The notes beneath the pieces were generated by a model that saw only the letters and a list, made by a program, of their open reading frames with translations, searched no databases and was not told the origin of the DNA. The position numbers were made by a program, and so were the translations under genes. Shown piece by piece: positions 1-13,022 of a DNA stretch of 64,000 nucleotides (positions are counted from its first letter, which is position 1; every line of letters begins with the position of its first letter). The stretch lies in assembly GCA_017402445.1 (NCBI GenBank), contig JAFPME010000011.1:97700-161699 (forward strand), written 5' to 3'. This DNA comes from Prevotella sp. (lineage in GTDB: Bacteria; Bacteroidota; Bacteroidia; Bacteroidales; Bacteroidaceae).

Positions 1-1306
1 CGACGTCGGTGCTCTGATTCAGCGTACCAGGAGCCTGCTGGTCGCGGTAGCTACCGTTGGTACGCAGGGTGACGGTAAGGCTCTTCGACAAGTTATATGA
101 AGCATTGATGTTTGCAGTATAGCGCTGCACCTTCGAGTCCTTGGTCCATCCCGGGTCTACCATGGCAGAAAGCGAAGCATACATGCTTGACTTGTCGGTA
201 CCCGACGAGATGCTGACCGAATGGGTCTGCATGATATTACTGTTGAAAAGCAGATCGAACCAGTCTGTATTGCGGAATTCTGCCTCCTGCAGATACTTAG
301 CCATAGCGGCATCGGTGAAGGGAAGCGAGAAAGAGCCTGTCTGTTCGTTATACTGATCCATCAATCCATACATCTTTCCGTAGAGGCCGGCAGACGAAGC
401 ATTGGCCACCTGTGAGAATTCCAGCCATCCTTTGGCGGCCATTTCCTTGTAGATACCCATCTGCTCCTGCGAGTTCGAGATGTTGTAGTCGCGGTAGCTG
501 GGCTTCATGCGGTAGGTGAACTCGCCCGTGTAGTTGATGGTGCTGTGTCCGGCGCGGCCTTTCTTTGTCGTCACGACAACCACACCCGACATGGCGCGGG
601 CACCATAGATAGAGGTTGCAGATCCGTCCTTCAGCACTTGGAAACTCTCGATATCATCGGCGTTCAGACCGGCAATAGCGTTGGAAATCAGCGTTGTAGC
701 GTCACCCGACGAAAGATCGTCAGCCGACACGTTCACGGCATCCTCCATGATCACACCGTCAACCACCCAAAGGGGGCTCGACGAACCGTAGATTGACGTT
801 GCACCGCGCACGCGGATCTTCGGAGCAGTACCGAAAGTACTCGACACATTCTGCACCGATACACCGGCGGCACGTCCTTCCAGCGCACGGCTGACATCGG
901 CCACACCGTCAAGTTTTGCCTTATCTGCATCCACCTTCGTGGTTGCACCGGTGAACAATCGCTTGTCCATCTTCTGGATACCCGTCACCACCACCTCGTC
1001 GAGCTGCTGTGCTGCTCCGTCGGGGTAGAGTGTAATCTTAAGGTTCTGTCCACCTTTAACTGTCACCGTTTTCATGCCAATGTAGCTCACGACAAGTTGG
1101 GGGTTCTTGTGACTGGTTGTCAGTGAGAACTTACCATCAATGTCTGTCGCCACACCTTGACGTGTGCCTTTCACGAGTACTGAGGCTCCGATAATCGGTT
1201 CGCCGTCTTCTGAAGAGACGACGGTACCTGACATCGTAGTCTGAGCCATGGCTATCCCTAAAGAGAGGAATAGGCATGCTAATGTAAAAATCAGTCTCCT
1301 TCTCAT
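1..1306 (-). CDS. SusC/RagA-like TonB-dependent outer-membrane receptor, 3' end cut by window edge
   Basis: The visible 435 codons begin MRRRLIFTLACLFLSLGIAMAQ, a clean signal peptide. A carboxypeptidase-regulatory-like domain follows (VVSSEDGEPIIGASVLVKGT, about residues 25-105). Then comes the TonB-box-like QQLDEVVVTG and the plug with RVRGATSIYG and GSATSIYGARAMSGVVVVTTKKG. The beta-barrel has just begun where the window ends. SusC proteins form the outer-membrane pore under a SusD lid and import oligosaccharides using TonB energy. The gene lies downstream of, but apart from, the SusC-SusD-lipoprotein operon at 8459-1653: a terminator and its own promoter stand between them. The partner SusD should lie to the left of the window. 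Family is certain; substrate cannot be told. Confidence 0.95.
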   Translation of the reverse strand, partial: MRRRLIFTLACLFLSLGIAMAQTTMSGTVVSSEDGEPIIGASVLVKGTRQGVATDIDGKFSLTTSHKNPQLVVSYIGMKTVTVKGGQNLKITLYPDGAAQQLDEVVVTGIQKMDKRLFTGATTKVDADKAKLDGVADVSRALEGRAAGVSVQNVSSTFGTAPKIRVRGATSIYGSSSPLWVVDGVIMEDAVNVSADDLSSGDATTLISNAIAGLNADDIESFQVLKDGSATSIYGARAMSGVVVVTTKKGRAGHSTINYTGEFTYRMKPSYRDYNISNSQEQMGIYKEMAAKGWLEFSQVANASSAGLYGKMYGLMDQYNEQTGSFSLPFTDAAMAKYLQEAEFRNTDWFDLLFNSNIMQTHSVSISSGTDKSSMYASLSAMVDPGWTKDSKVQRYTANINASYNLSKSLTVTLRTNGSYRDQQAPGTLNQSTDV

Positions 1307-1370
1307 AAATTTTATAAACTATTTTGTATTATTATTCACAAATCGATAGGTACAGAAACAATAAGATTTG

Positions 1371-1402
1371 CAAATATACGATATTTATTTTTACGCTGCA
1401 AA
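1371..1402 (-). promoter_or_regulatory. Bacteroidota promoter for the SusC gene at 1306
   Basis: On the minus strand a -7 box TATATTTG (1371-1378) and a -33 box TTTG (1399-1402) are separated by 20 nt, matching the TTTG/TAnnTTTG consensus of the Bacteroidota primary sigma factor. The start codon is about 65 nt downstream. Apart from this and the terminator at 1571-1613 the 346-nt gap holds nothing I recognise. Confidence 0.7.
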
Positions 1403-1570
1403 TTATTGCCCGCAAAACTGAAATTTTAGCAAAAAAATATGCAAAAATTTAACAAATTGGCTGTATTGAATGCGAAATCAGTATTGGATGAGTTTTTATA
1501 AGTGTCAGTAAAACATTCGTTTTGGGAAGCATTTTTCATATTGTATGCATTTGTGCGATGCATAATGAAT

Positions 1571-1613
1571 AAATAAAAAGAGTCCCACGTGACATCAACG
1601 TCAGGTGGGACTT
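1571..1613 (-). terminator. Rho-independent terminator of the SusC-SusD-lipoprotein operon
   Basis: AGTCCCACgTGAC and GTCAgGTGGGACT (1581-1612) form an almost perfect hairpin around the loop atcaac. Read on the minus strand it is followed by a T-rich run (CTTTTTATTTATTC). It lies 40 nt after the stop codon of the gene at 1653. Confidence 0.85.
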
Positions 1614-1652
1614 CAATCTCAAATAAGAATATATTTACATGAGAAGGTTGTT

Positions 1653-3416
1653 TCACTTTGCGGTGAATTTCTTGACCTGAACCGTCAGATAACGGACAGC
1701 CAACTGGTTCTTATGCTTGAGTGAGGCCTTCGAAGCATTGGCCTTGCTGACCTTGGCAGCCAGCTTGGCAGCAGCCTCGCCTGTAAGCGTGAAGGTATCC
1801 TGCACGTAAGCCCAAGCACCATCATAGTCATGATAAGCCAGGTTGAAGTAGAACGTACCCTTCTCGTAGTAGCTGTCCAGGTCGGCAGCACCGTAGGTCT
1901 TGATGTCTGTGACATAGATCATACCCCACTCTTCGTCAACGATACCCGTCTCGACCTCATCGATCTCGATGGTTCCGTCTTCGTTGAGAATGAAGTCGAG
2001 TCCGTTCTCATTGTTAATCCAAGGTGCAATGCGGTAATGCGACTCGTTCTGATCGCTCTGGTAGAGTGTCAGGCCTTCCTGTGTAATCACCTCATCGAAG
2101 AAGAGAGAACCGTCTTGAGCGTAACTCTTGGCTCCGAAAACGTATGTGCCCACATAGGCAGGTGACCAGGTCTCTATGGTTTCCCCACTGGCCTTGAACT
2201 TGAAGTCGAACGACTCTGTAGCAACCACCTCGCCCTCGCTATAAGCCACGACGACGGCGCTGTACTTGCCTGATTCGGTCAGCGGAACGCTGATCTTACC
2301 GTCGGCGGGAACCTCGGTGCCTTCGATGGAACCATCCAAGAGTCCTTCGAGTGTTGCATCGGCTTCACTAGCCTTGACGACGGAATAAATAGCCGAATCG
2401 ATGTCGGGACCGAACGTAAACTGACCTTGAGCATAGTCAACATCAGCGATGTCGGTGAAACGTCCTGAGTAGACGAAATCCACGCTGAAGTCTTTCAGCA
2501 CTGCTCCTGGGAGCGCAATACGCAGCATACCCGTTGAGTTGCCATAGTAGTAGCCTTCGCCGCCGATAGTTGCCAACCACGACTGCGGTGTGGCAAAGGA
2601 GATAATGTTATCTTGCAGCTTGCCGAAGTACTGAGGTGTATCTGCCTTGATGTCAGCAAGAGCTTTGCCGCGGTTCAAATAGTAGCTCACGAACGTGAGG
2701 AACGAGAGTTCGCCGTCGTTGGAGTTGAGCGTAACGCCACTGTCGAACGGATCGATAGTCACGAAGTTGGGATCGCTTGCATCGATCAGAAGTGTCGTAT
2801 TCAGCTCAGCGCCGTCTTTGAAGTATGCTGAGAAGACACCTGTGGCATAGGGAGCTTCAATCCTGTACAGGCCTTCCTTCACGATACTCTTCTCAATCTT
2901 CACAGGCCATTCAGAGGGTGCCAGACCATAGAGGGGAGCCACCAGACCGTCACGGTACATGGCTGTTCCATAGTCGACCCATTCCGTTGCACCTGCCGTG
3001 AACGAGTAGGTAGAAGCTCCATAAGGTGTGGAAAGCGACTCGTCGTTGATTTTCAGGTTGATTGTTGCATAATTACCGTAGACTACATCATTGGGATCAT
3101 AGCTTACCACGAGATTAGCCTCGCTCTTCCCGTCCTCAAAGCTGACGCTCGAAGGCACGTTGAAGATGCAGCCCTCGGAAGCTTCCACTTGAAGTGGAAC
3201 CGTGAGTGCTCCCTTCGTGTCGACACGATTCACGGGAATTGTGAAGGAATTCTCCTGAACTGTAATGTCATATTTGTTGCCCAGTGCGCTGCTGAAGTAT
3301 ACTTGCGGCCCCGATGTCGTGGCCCACTTGTAATCGTCTTCGTCGCTGCCGCAAGCGGTGAATCCCACCGCTGCCATCAAGGCAATGAACAAGTTATAAT
3401 AATATTTTTTTATCAT
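1653..3416 (-). CDS. Surface lipoprotein of a SusCD operon, probable glycan-binding protein
   Basis: 587 aa. The N-terminus is a lipoprotein signal with lipobox FTAC (Cys22) followed by GSDEDD, an acidic stretch of the kind that acts as a surface-export signal in Bacteroidota. Residues 30-140 look like a Calx-beta or Ig-like strand-rich domain. The rest is rich in Tyr, Trp and beta-strand pattern, with no catalytic motif. It is the third gene of SusC (8459)-SusD (5151)-this gene, 43 nt after SusD and just before a terminator, the place where SusE/SusF-type glycan-binding lipoproteins usually sit. No closer family was recognised, so the binding role rests on position. The C-terminal 40 residues are Lys/Ala-rich and unusual. 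Confidence 0.75.
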   Translation of the reverse strand: MIKKYYYNLFIALMAAVGFTACGSDEDDYKWATTSGPQVYFSSALGNKYDITVQENSFTIPVNRVDTKGALTVPLQVEASEGCIFNVPSSVSFEDGKSEANLVVSYDPNDVVYGNYATINLKINDESLSTPYGASTYSFTAGATEWVDYGTAMYRDGLVAPLYGLAPSEWPVKIEKSIVKEGLYRIEAPYATGVFSAYFKDGAELNTTLLIDASDPNFVTIDPFDSGVTLNSNDGELSFLTFVSYYLNRGKALADIKADTPQYFGKLQDNIISFATPQSWLATIGGEGYYYGNSTGMLRIALPGAVLKDFSVDFVYSGRFTDIADVDYAQGQFTFGPDIDSAIYSVVKASEADATLEGLLDGSIEGTEVPADGKISVPLTESGKYSAVVVAYSEGEVVATESFDFKFKASGETIETWSPAYVGTYVFGAKSYAQDGSLFFDEVITQEGLTLYQSDQNESHYRIAPWINNENGLDFILNEDGTIEIDEVETGIVDEEWGMIYVTDIKTYGAADLDSYYEKGTFYFNLAYHDYDGAWAYVQDTFTLTGEAAAKLAAKVSKANASKASLKHKNQLAVRYLTVQVKKFTAK

Positions 3417-3459
3417 TTGTGTAAGATTTTACTGGTTTTCCTTATTGTAACTTAGCTGA

Positions 3460-5151
3460 TTACCAGACGAATTCTTCAGAGTCGCCCGACGGACGTACAG
3501 GATTGGGGTTCACCACCAGAGACTCGTTGTACTGAGCCTCGGTGTTCACGAAGCACCATACCATCCAGTTGGGCACGCTGGTTGTGTTGAAACGGTCTCC
3601 TTCGATATGGTTGGTGCCTTCATACGAGCGGATGATACCCTTATTGAGGCGTTTGATATCGAATGTAGCGAAGCCTTCGCCCCAGAGTTCCACGCGGCGC
3701 TGCCACCATATCTCGTTCTGGAATAACGATGTGGCAGTATTGCCGTAAGCATCATTGTGTCCACCGTAGACATAGTTCGGATCGCGTTTCTTGGCAAAAT
3801 TGGTGAGCAATTCGATGCCTCGGCCTTCGTTCTGCATACCAGCAGCCTCGGCCTCGATGAGCATCATCTCCTCAACGCGCATCAGTGGAACGGCCACCAC
3901 CCAAGCTTCGTATTTCACGTTAGCCTTTCCAGCCTGGTTGCGGAATTTGACAGACAGTCCGCCGATTCCGTAACTGGCATTGTCGACACCAGCGGCATAA
4001 AGACGTTCGGGATAGTCTGAATAAGCACCCAAAGCCTCGAGCAGGTCAGCAGGAATTTCCTCTGCATCGGGGTCAATCAAATCCTCGAGAGCGAAGTCAA
4101 CCCAGCAATTCTTACGGTAGTCGGTGACGGGTATGGTCTCGTAGAGATGGCGGTCGATGACGTTCGGCCCACCATAGTTAGCGGCGTATCCGCAGTCGAA
4201 GCCATTCTCAAGAAGCATCACGCTACCCCAAGATGAGTCGCCGTCGTTCTCCACGATGTTGGGGTCGGTATCCTTGAAGGTAACAGCAAACATCCAAGAC
4301 GAGTTAGGCGAATTGAAACCGTAGTCGCGGCTCAGATACTCCTCCTGAGTCATCATCGTATAACCGTCCTGAGCCATCTTGGCATATTTTTCAGCATTGG
4401 CCCAGTCTTGCTTCTCCAGGTAGGTACGGGCTTTCAGGCCGTAGACCACACTCACGTCGGGGGTATAAACATCCTTGCGCTTGTAGCTGGCAAGCAGTTT
4501 CTCGGCTGTGTCGAGGTCCTTGAGAATGAAGTCGAAAGCCTCATCCCATGTCATGCGTGGATTGTGCTGCACTTCCTCGATGGTGGTAGCCTCGGTGACT
4601 TTGGGCACGGTAAGTGCCTGCTTGTTCACAGCATAAGGCTCCTGAGCATACATGCGCACGATGTCGAAATAGTACATGGCACGCAGTGCGTAGGCGATAC
4701 CCGCACCGGCTTCGCGGCCTTCAATGGGCTGTGCATAGTCGATGGCGTTGGCCTGATTGAGCACAATGTTACAGTCTTTTATCCAACCGAAGTACAGCGT
4801 CCAAGGGAACTGCGTGCGAGCCCAGTTGGGAGCCAGATAAGTGAAGTCCTGGTACCAGGTATCGAACCAGTTGTTGGTTCCTACAGGCACGATGTCCTGT
4901 CCCATCACGTCGCGTACGAGGAAGAAGGCGGGGTAGCCGAAGTCGAAGACGTAATGGCTGTCTCCACCATAAATGAACTGTCCGCTGAGATTGCTCGTGA
5001 GGTTCTGCACGAAGTTGTCGAAAGCACCAGGGGCATCCTTGGCCTGCTGCTCGGTGACGGTGCTGTTCTGCGGGTCAATCTCCTCAATGCAGCCTGTGAA
5101 GGTCGTCGTAACCAAGGCTGCTGCCATCATTATGGAAAATATCTTTTTCAT
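3460..5151 (-). CDS. SusD/RagB-family nutrient-binding outer-membrane lipoprotein
   Basis: 563 aa. The lipoprotein signal MKKIFSIMMAAALVTTTFTG is followed by Cys21 and IEEIDPQN. The SusD pattern is clear: an N-terminal helical TPR-like region with GIAYALRAMYYFDIVRMYAQEPYAV (about 150-180), then VYGLKARTYLEKQDWANAEKYAKMA (about 235-260), and the C-terminal FQNEIWWQRRVELWGEGFATFDIKRLN, the conserved RagB tail. SusD caps the SusC barrel and binds glycan at the cell surface. The gene starts 32 nt downstream of SusC (5184-8459) and 43 nt upstream of the lipoprotein gene, so the three are one operon. Confidence 0.95.
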   Translation of the reverse strand: MKKIFSIMMAAALVTTTFTGCIEEIDPQNSTVTEQQAKDAPGAFDNFVQNLTSNLSGQFIYGGDSHYVFDFGYPAFFLVRDVMGQDIVPVGTNNWFDTWYQDFTYLAPNWARTQFPWTLYFGWIKDCNIVLNQANAIDYAQPIEGREAGAGIAYALRAMYYFDIVRMYAQEPYAVNKQALTVPKVTEATTIEEVQHNPRMTWDEAFDFILKDLDTAEKLLASYKRKDVYTPDVSVVYGLKARTYLEKQDWANAEKYAKMAQDGYTMMTQEEYLSRDYGFNSPNSSWMFAVTFKDTDPNIVENDGDSSWGSVMLLENGFDCGYAANYGGPNVIDRHLYETIPVTDYRKNCWVDFALEDLIDPDAEEIPADLLEALGAYSDYPERLYAAGVDNASYGIGGLSVKFRNQAGKANVKYEAWVVAVPLMRVEEMMLIEAEAAGMQNEGRGIELLTNFAKKRDPNYVYGGHNDAYGNTATSLFQNEIWWQRRVELWGEGFATFDIKRLNKGIIRSYEGTNHIEGDRFNTTSVPNWMVWCFVNTEAQYNESLVVNPNPVRPSGDSEEFVW

Positions 5152-5183
5152 ATTGTAATTTCCTTTTTATATTATCGTGTTGA

Positions 5184-8100
5184 TTAGAATGACACCTGTA
5201 TACCACCCATAATGGTGCGGGCAGGCGAGTAAGCGTTCACGCCACCAGAGTTGGTGCCGGCGAAAGAGTAGCGTGGGTCGAGACCCTTGCGCTTGCTCCA
5301 GAAATAGAGGTTCTCACCCTGGCAGTAGATGCGTATCTTACTGAGGTGGATTTTGCTGGAGAGATGCTTCGGGATGGTGTAGCCCACGGTGAAGCTCTGG
5401 AAGTTGAGATACGACGCGTTTGTGAGGAAGCGTGTTGAGCGCGCTGCTGTGTACTGGTCAGCATACTGCCAGCGTGGGATGTCCGAGTCCTTGTTCTCCG
5501 GGCTCCATGAGTTCATCACGTCCTTGTGGTAGGTCTGACCGTTACCCGAAGTGGCCACGTTGCCCATCAGGCTCATATAACGGTTGTCGTAGAGCTGTCC
5601 GCCTATCTGGAAATCGAAGGTGGCGCTCAGATCGAAGTCAAAGATATTCACCGTGGTCGAGAAGCCGCCCGTCACATCAGGCAGTGTGGTGCCTTGTGCA
5701 TAATAGGTAGCCATGTTCCAGTCGGTTGTCTTGCTGGAGTGCTCCTTACCAGGCTTGGTGGTGTTCATCGTCACGTTTCCTGCGTCATCGGTCTGCAGCA
5801 GACTTTCATCTTGCCAATAGAGGGCTTGACCATTCTCATCAACTCCAGCATACTCTGGAAGCATGATGTTGTAGAGAGGCTGTCCTTCCTCATACCACAT
5901 AGACGAATTGCTGCCCGAGTCGCTCTCGCGGAAGCCGCCGTTAATCTTGGTCTTGGTCTCAGGGAGTTTCAGAATCTTGGTGGAGTTGTGCGCCAAGTTG
6001 AGCATGACGTTCCACACAATGTCCTTCGTGCGCACCACGTCGCCGCCTAACACAACCTCGACACCGGTGTTACGAATGTCGCCAAGGTTGCCATAGTAAC
6101 CACGCGAACCAAAGCTCTCAGGGATAGAGAGCCAGAAGAGCTGGTCGGCCACTTTCTTGTTATAGATATCTACCGAACCGAAGAACCGTCCGCTCCAGAG
6201 TCTCCATTCCAGACCTACGTTGAAGTTGGTCGTTGTCTCCCAGGTGATGTTTTCATTACCAATTCGGTTGAACGAAGGAAGCATGCCGCTGTCGCCTTTC
6301 GAGAGCGTGTAAAGGTCGGTATAGGCCCAGTTGCCGATACCATCGTTACCTTGCTGTCCGATCGACACCTTGAGCTTCAACTCGTCAAGCCACGAGCTGG
6401 TGCTCTCCATGAAGGCCTCTTTCGAAATCATCCAGGCGCCACCTATGCTCCAGAAGTTACCCCAACGATGATCGGGGTGGAAGCGGCTGGAGGCATCGCG
6501 ACGGAATGACACAGAACCGAAGTATTTCTGGTCGTAGTCGTAGAGAGCATTACCGAACCATCCTTCCACGTTGTATTCCGTGGTGTAGCTGTGCGAGTCG
6601 TAGCGGTTGCTGAAGGCGTTGATCTCTGGGATGTCGGGCGAGAATCCCTTGGTGGCCAGGGCCTGCAAGTATTTAGTTGTGGTCTTGTACCACTCGTGAC
6701 CCACCATCACCTGTACGTCGTGCACGCCAAATACCTTGTGGAAGTTGAGGGTCTGCACATAGTTCTGACGCATGGTGTTGGTCGTGTTCTTGTCGATATT
6801 GGCATTATCCGACGCAGAGGGTCCGTAGAAGGGGTTGCCGTAAATGCTACCCTGACTCTGTGCGATGTTGATGTTGTTGTTCGAGTTGAACTTCAGCCAG
6901 CTGGTCAGGTCGAGATCGAAGGTGAAGGCACCGGTGAACACATTGGCGATCGTCTCAGCCACGTTGTATTGGTTGGCACCGATGGGGTTACCAGTGGCGA
7001 GGAACAGACGGGTACCGTTGCCGGGGAAGTTGGTTGCAGGCACACCGTAGTCATACTGCTTATGTCCGTACTGGTCGGTGCGAATCACGGGATTGCCATT
7101 TGCATCGAGTGTGCGCACGTAGAGCGGATAGATCGGTGCGATCATCGAGGTGTAGTAAGCCATGTTGTTCGAGCCCAGCGAACTGACAGAGAAGTTGGGG
7201 TTCTCTTCCATGTTGCTGTGCACAAAGCCCACATTGGCGCCTACGCGGAGCCATTCCTTAGCTTGATAGTCGGCCTTCACGCGACCGGTGAAGCGCTCGT
7301 AGTTGGAGTTGTCGATGATACCGTCTTCGTTCAGGTAGCTGGCCGAAGTATAGAAGCTGCTCTTCGTGGTACCACCACTCACGTTGACGTTATACTCCTG
7401 ACGGAAGCCGTTATGGTAGGCAGCGTCCTGCCAGTCGTCGGGCAACATGTAGTAGGTCTCACCGCCATAGACGTAGGCGCGACCGAGCGTAGCATTGGGG
7501 TTGAGCTTGCCATCCAGACCGATGAGGTACTGTCCTGTAGGAATGGTGAAGGGGTTGTACTGCAAGCCCCACGACTGACCTGAGATGATGCGGTCGTTCA
7601 CCCACTTGTTGGCAGCGTTATTGTCGAGGCCATGAGCCACAGCGTAGTTGTAGAACTGCTTGTAGTAGACTTCCATGAACTGTGCGGGGTTGGTGATGGT
7701 CTCATAGTCTTGCACGGCGCGACTGTTCGATCCCCACTTCATGTCGACGTTCACCTGTGCCTCTTGCGACTTTCCCTTCTTGGTTGTGATAAGAACCACA
7801 CCAGCGGCACCACGGGCACCATAGAGGGCGGCCGAAGCAGCGTCCTTCAGCACGGTGATGCTCTCGATATCATCCTGCGGGATGTTGGAGAGGTTGCCGC
7901 TATACGGAGCACCGTCGATAATCACAAGGGGTTCGGTGTCGGCATACATCGAGGCGACACCACGGATGTGGATGGAACCCTGCGAAGCACCTGGCTGACC
8001 GCTCGATCCACGAATCTGCAAACCAGGGACGGAACCAATGAGGGCGTCGGCTACGTTGGTGGTGATTTTCTGGCTCAGTTCCTCAGACCCCACCACGGCG

Positions 8101-8459
8101 GCAGAACCTGTAAACGATGAGCGTTTCTGCGTACCGAAAGCCACCACAATCACCTCGTCAAGGGCTTGCCGGTCGCTTGTCAGCACGATGCGCATGTTCG
8201 GACGTGCGCTCACCTCCAGCGCCTCCATACCCACATAGGTGATACGGATTGTTTTCTTGTTTGCAGGCATCTGCAGTGAGAACTTACCGTCGGCATCGGT
8301 TACGGCGCCTACATTCGTACCAGGTACCATTACGGTAGCTCCAATGACCGGTTGCCCGTCGTCTTGCGATACTACCGTACCGTTTACCTGCGTCTGAGCG
8401 AATGCCCCTCCTATACATAGGAAAAGGCATGCCAAAAGCATTGTTAATCTTACTTTCAT
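5184..8459 (-). CDS. SusC/RagA-like TonB-dependent outer-membrane receptor
   Basis: 1091 aa, the usual length. Signal peptide ends at AFAQ. A carboxypeptidase-regulatory-like domain occupies about 25-105 (GQPVIGATVMVPGTNVGAVT), then QALDEVIVVAFG. The plug follows with QIRGSSGQPGASQGSIHIRG and AASAALYGARGAAGVVLITTKKG, and then a 22-strand-type barrel ending in a final aromatic strand (GGIQVSF). First gene of the operon SusC-SusD-lipoprotein, transcribed leftwards. It is divergent from the beta-galactosidase at 8865 across a 405-nt gap. No anti-sigma-interacting STN domain is seen at the N-terminus. The glycan substrate is unknown. Confidence 0.96.
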   Translation of the reverse strand: MKVRLTMLLACLFLCIGGAFAQTQVNGTVVSQDDGQPVIGATVMVPGTNVGAVTDADGKFSLQMPANKKTIRITYVGMEALEVSARPNMRIVLTSDRQALDEVIVVAFGTQKRSSFTGSAAVVGSEELSQKITTNVADALIGSVPGLQIRGSSGQPGASQGSIHIRGVASMYADTEPLVIIDGAPYSGNLSNIPQDDIESITVLKDAASAALYGARGAAGVVLITTKKGKSQEAQVNVDMKWGSNSRAVQDYETITNPAQFMEVYYKQFYNYAVAHGLDNNAANKWVNDRIISGQSWGLQYNPFTIPTGQYLIGLDGKLNPNATLGRAYVYGGETYYMLPDDWQDAAYHNGFRQEYNVNVSGGTTKSSFYTSASYLNEDGIIDNSNYERFTGRVKADYQAKEWLRVGANVGFVHSNMEENPNFSVSSLGSNNMAYYTSMIAPIYPLYVRTLDANGNPVIRTDQYGHKQYDYGVPATNFPGNGTRLFLATGNPIGANQYNVAETIANVFTGAFTFDLDLTSWLKFNSNNNINIAQSQGSIYGNPFYGPSASDNANIDKNTTNTMRQNYVQTLNFHKVFGVHDVQVMVGHEWYKTTTKYLQALATKGFSPDIPEINAFSNRYDSHSYTTEYNVEGWFGNALYDYDQKYFGSVSFRRDASSRFHPDHRWGNFWSIGGAWMISKEAFMESTSSWLDELKLKVSIGQQGNDGIGNWAYTDLYTLSKGDSGMLPSFNRIGNENITWETTTNFNVGLEWRLWSGRFFGSVDIYNKKVADQLFWLSIPESFGSRGYYGNLGDIRNTGVEVVLGGDVVRTKDIVWNVMLNLAHNSTKILKLPETKTKINGGFRESDSGSNSSMWYEEGQPLYNIMLPEYAGVDENGQALYWQDESLLQTDDAGNVTMNTTKPGKEHSSKTTDWNMATYYAQGTTLPDVTGGFSTTVNIFDFDLSATFDFQIGGQLYDNRYMSLMGNVATSGNGQTYHKDVMNSWSPENKDSDIPRWQYADQYTAARSTRFLTNASYLNFQSFTVGYTIPKHLSSKIHLSKIRIYCQGENLYFWSKRKGLDPRYSFAGTNSGGVNAYSPARTIMGGIQVSF

Positions 8460-8563
8460 AAATACTCTCTCGTTAATTATTATATAAATTTTTCTTGTTC
8501 ACAAAGCACCGTTTCCGCGCATTATCAGTTATCCTTTTTTCGATGGGCGGTTATAATGTTTTG

Positions 8564-8571
8564 CAAAATTA
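8564..8571 (-). promoter_or_regulatory. Probable promoter -7 box for the SusC operon at 8459
   Basis: Minus-strand TAATTTTG fits TAnnTTTG; about 105 nt of leader would precede the SusC start. No good TTTG -33 box is seen at the right distance. The gap 8460-8864 otherwise holds only this and the opposite-facing box at 8822; no gene was found in it. Confidence 0.45.
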
Positions 8572-8654
8572 AGTAAATTTTCGCTAACAGAAAAACTTTT
8601 GTTGTAAAAAAAACATCAGACCGTGCGTTTTTAACAATTTTACGTCAAAAATGA

Positions 8655-12367
<3,713 letters not shown>

Positions 12368-12404
12368 TAGAATATATTTTACAAAATAACAAATATTATA
12401 CAAA

Positions 12405-12623
12405 ATGCAGGCCACTTTTCCAAAATAAAAGTCAAGTGGACGCATATGCGCGAATCTCGTGAATTTTATAAAACCCTGAAAGCCAACGGACTGTAATTTC
12501 TTGACAAAAAGATGTGCCGCAAAATGAGTCATTTTGCGATTCAAAACGGCCCATTTCGTTCGATGAAATGGCTCATTTTGGCGAGCAGAACGGGCCGTTT
12601 TGAAGTGCAAAACGGCTCATTCT
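12405..12623. repeat. Intergenic repeat element, copy 1, with five palindromic units at 22-bp period
   Basis: Five 15-bp units start at 12521, 12543, 12565, 12587 and 12609. Each is a near-palindrome of type AAAATGAGTCATTTT or AAAACGGGCCGTTTT and is separated from the next by exactly 7 bp. The upstream flank (GGACGC at 12438, then CGCGAAT) matches copy 2 at 36.1 kb, and the distance from GGACGC to the first unit is 83 nt in both. It lies in the 894-nt gap between the beta-galactosidase gene and rnhB. The rest of that gap (12624-13022) shows no gene; a 30-codon frame at 12907 has no visible signals. Confidence 0.85.
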
Positions 12624-13022
12624 GGAAAAAGAAAACGCGAAAACGGTTTTTCAGAGTGAATTTTTCTGTGAAAAAAGAAAAATCGTTCTTCTGGAATGAG
12701 AAAAAATCCATACACGATTTTAACGTAATTTTTTCGTACACTTTCACCCTCTCCATCACAGTAAAAGACAAAACCAGCCCGAAACGCCGCCCTACCCGAT
12801 TCACTTCCGTACAGCTTCAAGTCCGAGAGCAGGCACCGAGCAGACTGACTTTGTACAGAAATAAGCCTGCCACCATACAATAATCGCGCGCGAACAACGT
12901 TATAATATGAAACGAAGAGCACGTTCGGTGACGGCATCCGAAGGTACGCCGCAACCCGACCGGAGGGCGGCCGGGGCGCCACCACGTGCAAACAAATAAG
13001 AAAAACAACAGGTACAAACACG

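Noticed and set aside
1426-1656. 76-codon minus-strand frame between the first SusC gene and the lipoprotein gene
   Set aside because: It runs through the terminator hairpin at 1581-1612 and has no start signals.
12521-12623. Regular repeat array considered as a CRISPR
   Set aside because: Repeat units of 15 bp and spacers of 7 bp are far too short, and no cas genes are present.
12907-12999. 30-codon frame upstream of rnhB
   Set aside because: Arg/Pro/Ala-rich, no ribosome-binding site, and no evidence beyond an ATG.
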